A program made the translations under genes and the position numbers. The notes beneath the pieces were generated by a model. The model was not told the DNA's origin. It saw only the letters and a list, made by a program, of their open reading frames with translations, and did no database searches. Shown piece after piece: positions 47,860 through 55,666 of a stretch of 64,000 nt of DNA (its first letter is position 1; the number at the start of each line of letters is the position of its first letter). Source of the stretch: CAZSSH01 sp964609825 (GTDB lineage: Bacteria; Verrucomicrobiota; Lentisphaeria; Victivallales; Victivallaceae); the NCBI GenBank assembly GCA_964609825.1, contig CAZSSH010000005.1:124001-188000 (forward strand), written 5' to 3'.

Positions 47860-50196
47860 ATGGCTGATTTGAGGATTTTTCCGAAACCTCATAAGATGGA
47901 GGTCAAGAGCGGCGTTTACCAGTTTGGGAGTCTCAGCTTTTCGTCGGATTTTGCCGAAGCCGGAATCGCCAAAAAATTGACCGCGCTCGGTTTTTCGCAT
48001 GCCGAAACGCCGGAGCTCAGAATCGTCAAAAATCAGTCGGGGAGTCTGCCGTTTGCTTCTCCCGAGGGGTATATCCTCAATGTCGACTCCTTTGGCGTCG
48101 AGATCATTGCCGGCTCGGCGGCCGGGGCGTATTACGGCGTCTGTACCTTGGCACAGATTTTGTCCGCCAAAATTGTTCGGCACTGCTACATAGTCGACCA
48201 CCCGGTGCTGGCGCTGCGCTCGTTTCACTTGACTTTGGGAAGCGGCTTTTGCCCGACGTTTGATTACTTTAAGCATTTCATTTTGGAGCTCGCCTCGCTC
48301 AAAATCAATATGATGGTTTGGGAGTACGACGATCGTTTCCCGTGGGAAAAACACCCCAAGCTGGTCAACAAGCACGCATTTACCAAGGCCGAGCTGCGTG
48401 AATTGATCGCGTTGGCCAAAGAGAATTTTATTGAGATCATGCCCCTTTTGGACTCGCTCGGGCATGCCGAGCAATACTTGATGCACCCCGAGTACGCTCA
48501 CTTAAAGGAGCTTCCCGGCCGCATCAATGAGATGTGCGCTTCCAATCCGGCGACGCTCAAATTTATCGAAGAGCTGTGGTCGGAGGTTTTGGAGCTCCAT
48601 GCCGACAGCCGCTATGCCCATATTACCGGCGACGAAGTCTTTCGCATGGGCGGCTTTTGCCCCGAGTGCGACAAGCGCGCTCAAAAAGGCGAATTGGCAA
48701 GACTTTATCTTGAGTACTACACCAAGCTTTCGCGCTGGATCATCAAGCAGGGCAAAATCCCGGTGATTTGGGGCGATATGCTGCTCAAGTACCCCGAGAC
48801 AATCGATGATTTCCCGCGCGATGTGGTGATCACCGAGTGGTGTTATCTGGGGAGTTCGGCGCCGTCGTGGAATTTTCGTTTGATGCATAAAAACCCGGAG
48901 GGCGTGGTCAGCAAAGAGCGCGAGGCCTTGTTTGCTCCTTATTGGGGCAAGCCGGGGGCCTATGAGCCGTACCCGTTTGTCCGCTTTTTTTCGGAAAAGG
49001 GTTTTGCCGTCATCGGTGCAACCGCTTCCTCGCTGGCGGGTGGCTATCTGGTGCCGCAGCAAGAGTCCCGGATCAACAATCAAATCGGGATGGCGCTTGC
49101 GTTGCGCGACAATCAATCGCTGGGACTTATGAATACTTATTGGAGCGACAGCACTTCCGTTGGCTCGGCATGGCCGGCGATTTACGCATCGGCCGACTTT
49201 TCCTGGCACCCGCGCAGTGAAACGCCGGGTCACTTTGCCCGCGAGTTTGAAACCCGTTTTTTCGACAAAAATATCAATCTTGTTGTGGAGGGAGACCATC
49301 TTTATCACGAGTATCTCGCGATGAAAAAAAATTACAATCCCCAGTGTGTGGCCGACTTGGAGCTGCCGCCGGGGAGTTTTGCCGACGAGTATTATCAAAA
49401 GATGAAGCTTAATATCCAGCTGGGCAACCTCGACCGCGAAATTCTCAATTTTGCCTTGTCGCGTTATCTTGCCATGCCGCATGCCTCCAAGATCAGGCAG
49501 CTGTGTCTTCTGGACAACTCCTGCAGCGTCGATGAGGTTTTTTACGGCGACGCCGGCTCCTTGCCCTTGACCCGGGGCGAGCTCAAGTGGGGTGAATACC
49601 AGTTTTATGCCGATCCTGCGCATGTGGTCAGTACGCGGCGCGAATTGCCCGAGTTTGAGATCAAGGTGGATGACTATGCGACCGGTTTTGATCTTTTGAG
49701 CTACGGGTATTACATTGCCGACGGCGAAACGGCGGCGTATCTCGACATTTATTATGAGGACGAGCGCAAGTGCACGGTCCCGGTGATTGGCGGGATTGAC
49801 GTCTGCGACTGGTGGGGCAATTACCGCTTGGGCAAAAATGTGATCCCCTACAAGATGTTTCTGGTCGAGGACACGATGAGCGCCTGGCTATATCTCTCGG
49901 AGATCCGCAACCCCGAGCCGACTCAAAAGGTGCGCAAAATCGTTTTTCGCAATGCCGGAAACTCCGCCGTGCTGGCGGTGGCGGCAGTCAATGCCGTAGT
50001 GCGCCCCGGGTATACCCTTGGTGAAATGACTTTGGCGCAAAAACAACAGCTGTTGGCCGGACTGGACGAAAATTTGCGGTGTCAACAGGAGTTTTTCTCC
50101 CGTTATGCCGCCAAAGACGACGTTCGCCCCGCGATTTCCCGGATGCGTGCGCAACGCGTTGGTTTAATTGATGTTTTTTGTCCCGCCGGGGCTTGA
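47860..50196 (+). CDS. GH20-like beta-N-acetylhexosaminidase, cytoplasmic
   Basis: 778 residues. The Shine-Dalgarno GGGAGG (47845-47850) directly abuts the ATG at 47851 but is 9 bases from the ATG at 47860, which decides the start. An N-terminal GH20b-like domain (EGYILNVDSFGVEIIAGSAA, GAYYGVCTLAQIL) leads into the barrel: LRSFHLTLG, IMPLLDSLGHAEQYLMHPEY, and the catalytic Asp-Glu in YAHITGDEVFRMGGF. GH20 enzymes use the substrate N-acetyl group. There is no signal peptide, so it may act on imported amino-sugar oligosaccharides or recycled cell wall. The ~350-residue C-terminal part is not assigned. Confidence 0.85.
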   Translation: MADLRIFPKPHKMEVKSGVYQFGSLSFSSDFAEAGIAKKLTALGFSHAETPELRIVKNQSGSLPFASPEGYILNVDSFGVEIIAGSAAGAYYGVCTLAQILSAKIVRHCYIVDHPVLALRSFHLTLGSGFCPTFDYFKHFILELASLKINMMVWEYDDRFPWEKHPKLVNKHAFTKAELRELIALAKENFIEIMPLLDSLGHAEQYLMHPEYAHLKELPGRINEMCASNPATLKFIEELWSEVLELHADSRYAHITGDEVFRMGGFCPECDKRAQKGELARLYLEYYTKLSRWIIKQGKIPVIWGDMLLKYPETIDDFPRDVVITEWCYLGSSAPSWNFRLMHKNPEGVVSKEREALFAPYWGKPGAYEPYPFVRFFSEKGFAVIGATASSLAGGYLVPQQESRINNQIGMALALRDNQSLGLMNTYWSDSTSVGSAWPAIYASADFSWHPRSETPGHFAREFETRFFDKNINLVVEGDHLYHEYLAMKKNYNPQCVADLELPPGSFADEYYQKMKLNIQLGNLDREILNFALSRYLAMPHASKIRQLCLLDNSCSVDEVFYGDAGSLPLTRGELKWGEYQFYADPAHVVSTRRELPEFEIKVDDYATGFDLLSYGYYIADGETAAYLDIYYEDERKCTVPVIGGIDVCDWWGNYRLGKNVIPYKMFLVEDTMSAWLYLSEIRNPEPTQKVRKIVFRNAGNSAVLAVAAVNAVVRPGYTLGEMTLAQKQQLLAGLDENLRCQQEFFSRYAAKDDVRPAISRMRAQRVGLIDVFCPAGA

Positions 50197-50220
50197 ATTT
50201 CGTCAAACAGGTGATATATT
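50193..50220 (+). promoter_or_regulatory. sigma70 promoter with extended -10 for tig
   Basis: TTGAAT (50193-50198, overlapping the GH20 stop), 16-bp spacer ending in TGA, then TATATT (50215-50220); the TG one base before the hexamer makes an extended -10. 43 bp upstream of tig. Confidence 0.65.
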
Positions 50221-50263
50221 ATTTGCTTGTTTTACCAGATACTAAGAAAGGTGTTATATAAAA

Positions 50264-51574
50264 ATGGCGAAATTAGCTGATTCGATTCAAATGTCAAAAC
50301 GCCCGGCCAACGGCTGCAAAGTGGAGTTCGATTTTGTTGTGCCCAAAGAGGTGATTGCCAACGAAGTCAAAAGCGTGGTCAACGAGTTTGTCGGCATGGT
50401 TAACATCCCCGGCTTCCGTCAGGGCAAGGCTCCCGTCGGCATGGTCAAGAGCAAGTATGAGAGCGAAATCAGCGAAGAACTCAAACGCCGCGTGATTTAC
50501 GGCTCCTATGATAAATTAATGACCGACAAAGAGTTGGATGTGCTTAACTGCAACTTTGAGGGTGGCAAAGATCCCGAAGTTAAGCAGGGCGAGGATGTCA
50601 AATTCACCCTCGTGGTGGAGGTCGCCCCGTCGTTTTCTCTCGGCGATTACAAGTCGTTGAAGGTCGAGCTCCCGCTGGATGCCGTTACCGACGAGCAAGT
50701 TGAAGAGCGCATCAAGTTTTATCGCACGATGTACGGCAACTATGCCAAGGTTGAAGGTGCCGCCAAGGCCGAAGATATGCTCAAGGTTGACTACACCAGC
50801 GACTTTGCCGCCGCCGAGGATGCCAACGCTGCGGTGAAACGTCAGGCCGCCGCCGAAAACAGCTACATTTGGCTGAGTCAGCCCGAGAGCATTCCCGGCT
50901 GCATCGCCGCGTTGACCGGCGCCGAAGCCGGTAAAGAGTACAAATTTGCCGCCGTTTACCCGGCCGATTACCGCGAAGCCGCGTTGGCGGGCAAAACTGT
51001 CAACTACACGGTCAAAGTTTTGGAAGTTCAGCGTCGCGAAGAGCTCAATGACGAAGCTTTGGCGGAAAAAGCCCGCGTGGCCTCGCTCGACGAGTTCCGC
51101 ACCATGCTCCGCAAATCGATGGAGACCGAAAACGAGTCCAAGCGCAGCGGCGAAGCCGGTAAACTGGTTTACGAAAAATTGTCCGCTTTGATCGGCGACT
51201 TTGCGTTGCCCGAAGGCGCTTTGCAGTCGGAAATCCAATCCGAGCTCCAAGTTTTGCTGCGTGAAAACGTCAAAAACGAGGAAGACGCCGAGAAGTTCAA
51301 AGCGGCGATCGACGAGCACAAAAAGACTGCCGAAAAGAACGCTTTGGATAAATTGCGCCGCACCTTCATTTTGCGCGCCGTAGCCAAGGCCGAAAACATT
51401 CAGTTGGAGTCCGCCGAAGTCGATCAGCAGCTCGCGGAGATGAGCCGTTATTACGGTTACAATCCCAAAGAATTCCGCGCCATGCTGGAGAAAAACGGCA
51501 ATATCAATGAGGTGCAGCTTGACATTTTGAATAACAAGGTGTTGAATCATCTGGTTAAAATTGCCCTTGCGTAA
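50264..51574 (+). CDS. tig: trigger factor
   Basis: 436 residues. The N-terminal ribosome-binding segment FVGMVNIPGFRQGKAPVGMV contains the GFRxGKxP signature. A middle FKBP-like domain (about 150-245, with loop changes) and a long helical C-terminal chaperone domain follow. It binds at the ribosome exit and aids folding of new proteins. Its position before clpP-clpX is a classic arrangement. AAAGG precedes the start by about 11 bases. Confidence 0.95.
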   Translation: MAKLADSIQMSKRPANGCKVEFDFVVPKEVIANEVKSVVNEFVGMVNIPGFRQGKAPVGMVKSKYESEISEELKRRVIYGSYDKLMTDKELDVLNCNFEGGKDPEVKQGEDVKFTLVVEVAPSFSLGDYKSLKVELPLDAVTDEQVEERIKFYRTMYGNYAKVEGAAKAEDMLKVDYTSDFAAAEDANAAVKRQAAAENSYIWLSQPESIPGCIAALTGAEAGKEYKFAAVYPADYREAALAGKTVNYTVKVLEVQRREELNDEALAEKARVASLDEFRTMLRKSMETENESKRSGEAGKLVYEKLSALIGDFALPEGALQSEIQSELQVLLRENVKNEEDAEKFKAAIDEHKKTAEKNALDKLRRTFILRAVAKAENIQLESAEVDQQLAEMSRYYGYNPKEFRAMLEKNGNINEVQLDILNNKVLNHLVKIALA

Positions 51575-51594
51575 TTTTTGATCGTTTATTTTTG

Positions 51595-51634
51595 ACCCGG
51601 ATGTTTCAAGTTTGCTTGAAATATCCGGGTTTTG
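51595..51634 (+). terminator. rho-independent terminator after tig
   Basis: A 16-bp stem with one G-T pair (51595-51610 with 51615-51630) around a TTTG loop, followed by a short T run. Its descending arm contains the -35 box of the next promoter. Confidence 0.85.
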
Positions 51635-51644
51635 GCTTTATAAT
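51616..51644 (+). promoter_or_regulatory. clpP promoter overlapping the tig terminator
   Basis: TTGAAA (51616-51621), 17-bp spacer, perfect TATAAT (51639-51644). The -35 lies within the 3' arm of the tig terminator stem. The expected transcript start near 51651 coincides with the AAGGAG ribosome site, giving a leader of about 15 bases. Confidence 0.7.
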
Positions 51645-51665
51645 ATAGCTAAGGAGAAATTTATT

Positions 51666-52271
51666 ATGAAAACAAAATCTTATCTGGTGCCGATGGTCGT
51701 GGAGCAAACCGGTCAAGGGGAGCGCGCGTTTGATATATACAGCCGTCTGTTAAAAGACCGTATCATTTTGCTGGGGACTCCCATTGATGACGATGTGGCC
51801 AATCTGGTGATTGCCCAATTGCTCTTTTTGCAGGCCGAGGATCCCAAAAAGGACATTGATGTATACATCAACAGTCCCGGCGGCTCGGTCACGGCCGGTT
51901 TGGCGATTTATGACACGATGCAGATTTTATCTTGCGATGTCAAGACCTATTGCCTCGGACAATGCGCCTCGATGGGCGCGGTGCTGTTGTGCGCCGGAGC
52001 GGCGGGCAAGCGTTTTGCGCTGCCCAACAGCCGGATCATGATCCATCAACCCTGGGGCGGCGCGCAGGGGACGGCCTCGGACATTGACATCCAGGCCAAG
52101 GAAATCCAGCGCCTCAAGTCGATGCTCAACAACATCATTGCCAAGCATTGCAACCAATCACTCAAAAAGATCGAAAAAGATACCGACCGCGACTTCTTTA
52201 TGAGCGCGGACGAAGCGGTCGCCTACGGTTTGGTGGACAAAGTCGTAGCCAAGATCGAAAAAGGAAAATAA
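51666..52271 (+). CDS. clpP: ATP-dependent Clp protease proteolytic subunit
   Basis: 201 residues from the ATG at 51666 with AAGGAG 9-10 bases upstream. Catalytic triad: Ser in GQCASMGAVLL, His in RIMIHQPWGG, Asp in EKDTDRDFFM. YINSPGGSVTAGLAIYD is the conserved strand-handle region. It forms the barrel protease that works with ClpX, encoded 1 bp downstream. Full normal length. Confidence 0.97.
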   Translation: MKTKSYLVPMVVEQTGQGERAFDIYSRLLKDRIILLGTPIDDDVANLVIAQLLFLQAEDPKKDIDVYINSPGGSVTAGLAIYDTMQILSCDVKTYCLGQCASMGAVLLCAGAAGKRFALPNSRIMIHQPWGGAQGTASDIDIQAKEIQRLKSMLNNIIAKHCNQSLKKIEKDTDRDFFMSADEAVAYGLVDKVVAKIEKGK

Positions 52272-52272
52272 G

Positions 52273-53571
52273 ATGGCGAAAAAAGGAAACGGCAAGGATA
52301 TCCAATGCGGCTTTTGCGGACGCTTTCAGTCGCAGGAGCCGTCGTTGGTAATGGTCCCGAGCGGATTTGACGGGATCGGCATTTGCGAAACTTGCCTTAA
52401 AAATGGAAATGAATTGTTGGCCAAGCCCGGCAAAAGCACGGGTTTCAAAGGCTTGGTAGCCCAATTAAAAGTGCCGTCCCCGACCCAGATCAAGGCCGAG
52501 CTCGACTCTTATGTCATCGGGCAGGAGCGTGCCAAAAAAGTCTTGGCGGTCGCGGTGCACAATCACTATAAACGGTTGCAGACGCAGTTGGCGGCGGCCG
52601 ACGAGGCCAAAAAGGCCGACCCGTTTGCCGATGTTGAATTGGACAAAAGCAATGTCTTGCTTCTCGGGCCCACCGGCAGCGGTAAAACGTTGCTTGCCCG
52701 GACGCTGGCAAGGTTGTTGGATGTGCCGTTCGCCATTTGCGACGCCACTACCTTGACCGAGGCCGGTTACGTCGGCGAGGATGTGGAAAACATTTTGCTG
52801 CGTCTTTATCAGGCCGCCGACGGCGACATCGACCGCACCCAGATTGGGATCGTCTATGTCGATGAGATCGATAAAATCGCCCGCAAGACCGAAAACGTGT
52901 CGATTACCCGCGATGTGTCGGGCGAGGGCGTGCAGCAGGCTTTGCTCAAGATTTTGGAGGGCACGGTTGCCAGTGTACCGCCGCAGGGCGGTCGCAAACA
53001 CCCGCAGCAGGAGCTTTTAAAAATCGATACCACCAATATTTTGTTTATCTGCGGCGGGGCCTTTGTCGGGCTTGATAAAATCATCCGCCGCCGCTGCGGC
53101 AAAAAAATGCTCGGCTTCAAGCATGGCGCCGATGAAGTTTCGACCGCCGATGAAGTCCAGGCCGAGCTGCTGCAGCAAAACCCGGTGAGCTTGTGCGAGC
53201 CGGAGGACCTGATCCATTTTGGATTGATCCCCGAGTTTGTCGGCCGTCTGCCGGTGTCGGTGGCGCTCAACCCCTTGGAGCGCGATGACCTGATCCGGAT
53301 TTTGCGCGAACCCAAAAACGCGCTCATCCGCCAATATCAGCGGTTGCTCGCGATGGAAAAAGTGACGCTTGAGTTCACCGACGACGCCTTGGAGGCTCTG
53401 GCCGACAAAGCGGTGATTCGCGGCACCGGTGCGCGCGGGCTCAGGGCGTTGCTCGAAAATTTGATGCTCGATGTCATGTATGATGCCCCCGGCCGACGCG
53501 ATGTCGGCAAGTGCATCATCGACGGCGCCGTCGTTCGCGGCGAAAGTAAGGCACGCATGGTGAAAAGCTGA
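52273..53571 (+). CDS. clpX: ClpX unfoldase
   Basis: 432 residues. An N-terminal zinc-binding domain with Cys 12, 15, 38 and 41, Walker A LLGPTGSGKTLLARTL, pore loop GYVGEDVENIL, Walker B IVYVDEIDKIARK, RKH loop GGRKHPQQE, and sensor 2 region GTGARGLRALLEN. The ClpP-binding loop region MLGFKHG replaces the common IGF form with a similar hydrophobic-Gly-Phe pattern. It unfolds tagged proteins and feeds ClpP. The kinase gene follows after 2 bp. Confidence 0.97.
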   Translation: MAKKGNGKDIQCGFCGRFQSQEPSLVMVPSGFDGIGICETCLKNGNELLAKPGKSTGFKGLVAQLKVPSPTQIKAELDSYVIGQERAKKVLAVAVHNHYKRLQTQLAAADEAKKADPFADVELDKSNVLLLGPTGSGKTLLARTLARLLDVPFAICDATTLTEAGYVGEDVENILLRLYQAADGDIDRTQIGIVYVDEIDKIARKTENVSITRDVSGEGVQQALLKILEGTVASVPPQGGRKHPQQELLKIDTTNILFICGGAFVGLDKIIRRRCGKKMLGFKHGADEVSTADEVQAELLQQNPVSLCEPEDLIHFGLIPEFVGRLPVSVALNPLERDDLIRILREPKNALIRQYQRLLAMEKVTLEFTDDALEALADKAVIRGTGARGLRALLENLMLDVMYDAPGRRDVGKCIIDGAVVRGESKARMVKS

Positions 53572-53573
53572 AA

Positions 53574-54704
53574 ATGAGCGACACGGTTGAGCTCAAAGAA
53601 TGGGAAGTCAATCCCTCCGCGGCACGGCATTCCTCGACGACGAGTTTTATCTCGCAGATGGCCGCCAAGCCGCAGGCCCGCTATAAATTTATCCGCACCA
53701 TCGGCTTCGGCGGGATGAAGACGGTGCTCTTGGTCTTTGACTCCGATACCGGGCGCGAGGTCGCCATGGCGATCATGCCCGACTTTAAGGAGCGTCCGCA
53801 GTCCGACTTGGAGCGCTTTTTGCGCGAAGCCAAGCTGACCGCCCATTTGGAGCATCCCAACATCGTCCCGGTGCACGATATCGGGGTGGATTCCTCAGGC
53901 TCGCCGTATTTTGTGATGAAGTTTTTGCGCGGGCAGTCTTTGGGCTCGCTGCTGCGCCGGCTCAAGAAAAAAGAACCGGCGATTGTCGAAGAGTTTACCA
54001 TGAAGCGGCTTTTGCAGATTTTTATCCGGATTTGCAACGCCATCGAGTTTGCCCACTCGCAGGGCATCTGCCACCTTGACCTGAAGCCGGAAAATGTCAA
54101 CATCGGCGAATTCGGCGAAGTGCTCGTCCTCGACTGGGGGTTGGCGCGGGCGATGCACCCCGAGGCCGCCGACGGCACATTGCCGCCCATCGGCTTTGTC
54201 GAAATTTCCGACAAACGGATCAAGGGAACGCCGGGGTTCATGGCCCCCGAGCAGATCCGTGCGGGGGGAGTGGTCGATGAGCGCTCGGATATTTATGCTT
54301 TGGGGTGTTTGCTCTATACGATGCTTGCCTTGTCGAGCCCGTTGAGCGAAAACCCGGTCGATGATATTTTAATGCGCACTGTTACCGGCGATATCCCCGA
54401 TGTCGAAAGTGTCAACAAAGGGAAACACGACGACATCCCGTCCGCTTTGGGAGCGATTTGCCGCAAGGCGATGATGGTTGAGCCCAGAGAGCGGTATCAT
54501 CGGGTGTCGGAGCTGCGGGAGGACATCTTTGCGTTTCAGACCGGGCATGTGCCCAAGGCTGAGAATGCGTCGCCTTTGAAACACGCCGGATTGTTTATCA
54601 GCCGCAATGTTTTGATTTTGCTGGTGATAGCCACGCTGCTTTTGAGCATCGCCTTGCTGGTGCTCGGCTACCACTATAACAAACTGGTGGGTGAAATCCT
54701 ATGA
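53574..54704 (+). CDS. membrane-anchored Hanks-type kinase with relocated (WNK-like) lysine
   Basis: 376 residues: kinase domain ~36-325 and one membrane segment near 345-366 (VLILLVIATLLLSIALLVLG), with the catalytic part facing the cytoplasm. Retained residues: alpha-C Glu E85 in RFLREAKL, catalytic D169 in CHLDLKPENV (HLD in place of HRD), metal-binding D187 in LDWGLAR, and APE in GFMAPEQ. The usual VAIK lysine is absent: the strand reads EVAMAIM (A66). A lysine appears in the glycine-rich loop instead, IGFGGMKTV (K49), as in eukaryotic WNK kinases (GRGSFKTV). So it may be active despite lacking the standard Lys. It sits 2 bp after clpX and overlaps phoH (ATGA), and may tune proteolysis or RNA processes. 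Confidence 0.92.
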   Translation: MSDTVELKEWEVNPSAARHSSTTSFISQMAAKPQARYKFIRTIGFGGMKTVLLVFDSDTGREVAMAIMPDFKERPQSDLERFLREAKLTAHLEHPNIVPVHDIGVDSSGSPYFVMKFLRGQSLGSLLRRLKKKEPAIVEEFTMKRLLQIFIRICNAIEFAHSQGICHLDLKPENVNIGEFGEVLVLDWGLARAMHPEAADGTLPPIGFVEISDKRIKGTPGFMAPEQIRAGGVVDERSDIYALGCLLYTMLALSSPLSENPVDDILMRTVTGDIPDVESVNKGKHDDIPSALGAICRKAMMVEPRERYHRVSELREDIFAFQTGHVPKAENASPLKHAGLFISRNVLILLVIATLLLSIALLVLGYHYNKLVGEIL

Positions 54705-55666
54705 TTGAGAGCAGATTTTATTTTGACAACGGTCTCTCGCTCCACGAAGCGTTTGCCAAAAATGAAGTCGCCAATCTGCGGTATTTGCAATCGGTTTTTG
54801 AGGTCAAGCTCACCGCCCGCGACGGCGGCGTCGCCATCGAGGGCGAGCCGCCGCAAGTCGAGCGCATGCTGAGTTTCTTTGAGGAGCTAACCCACTTTTT
54901 CATCATTCGCCGCCGTCAGATTGACCAGCGTGATTTTGAAATGCTGGCTCGCTCGTTTCGCGATAACCGTGAGCAGGATTTGCGCAAATTGTGGAGCGAA
55001 AAGATTTCGGTCAGCCCCAAGAAGCGCGATATTTTGCCGCGCTCGCTGCGCCAGTACGAGTATGTGCGGGCGATGCGGACCAAGGATATGGTGTTCGGCA
55101 TTGGGCCCGCCGGGACGGGCAAGACGTATCTCGCGATGGCGATGGCGATCTCCGAGTACTTGCAAGGCAACTTCAGCCGGATCGTGCTCACGCGCCCGGC
55201 GCGGGAGTCGGGCGAAAACCTCGGTTTTTTGCCCGGCAGTCTCGAGGAAAAAATCATGCCGTATCTGCGGCCTTTGTATGATGCGTTGTACGAAATGCTC
55301 AGCTTTGACGAGGCCAAGGCTTTGATCGAAAAAGATATCATTGAGGTCGCTCCGTTGGCTTTTATGCGCGGGCGGACTTTAAACAACGCCTTTATCATTT
55401 TGGACGAGGCGCAAAATACCACCGAGGAGCAAATGCTGATGTTTTTGACCCGGATGGGCTTTAACTCACGCTGCATTATTACCGGCGACCCGACGCAGGC
55501 CGACCTCAAGTCGGGTGAAAAATCCGGGCTTCGCCACGCCATCCATGCGTTGCGGCCGATCCGTGAAATCGAGTTTTGTTTCTTTGACACCTGCGACGTC
55601 GTCCGCCACGCCTTGCTCGAAAAGATCATTACCGCCTATCAAAAGGGGGAACATGCCCATGATTGA
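54701..55666 (+). CDS. phoH: PhoH-family ATPase
   Basis: 321 residues. An N-terminal KH-like region is followed by the PhoH core: Walker A VFGIGPAGTGKTYLAMAMA, IVLTRPARESGENLGFLPG, Walker B AFIILDEAQNTTEEQM, and IITGDPTQADL. PhoH proteins are ATPases tied to RNA metabolism, and phoH-pgpH-ybeY is a widely conserved gene order also found here. Its ATG overlaps the kinase stop. It may supply helicase-like activity in rRNA maturation with YbeY; that role is family-level knowledge. Confidence 0.94.
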   Translation: MIESRFYFDNGLSLHEAFAKNEVANLRYLQSVFEVKLTARDGGVAIEGEPPQVERMLSFFEELTHFFIIRRRQIDQRDFEMLARSFRDNREQDLRKLWSEKISVSPKKRDILPRSLRQYEYVRAMRTKDMVFGIGPAGTGKTYLAMAMAISEYLQGNFSRIVLTRPARESGENLGFLPGSLEEKIMPYLRPLYDALYEMLSFDEAKALIEKDIIEVAPLAFMRGRTLNNAFIILDEAQNTTEEQMLMFLTRMGFNSRCIITGDPTQADLKSGEKSGLRHAIHALRPIREIEFCFFDTCDVVRHALLEKIITAYQKGEHAHD

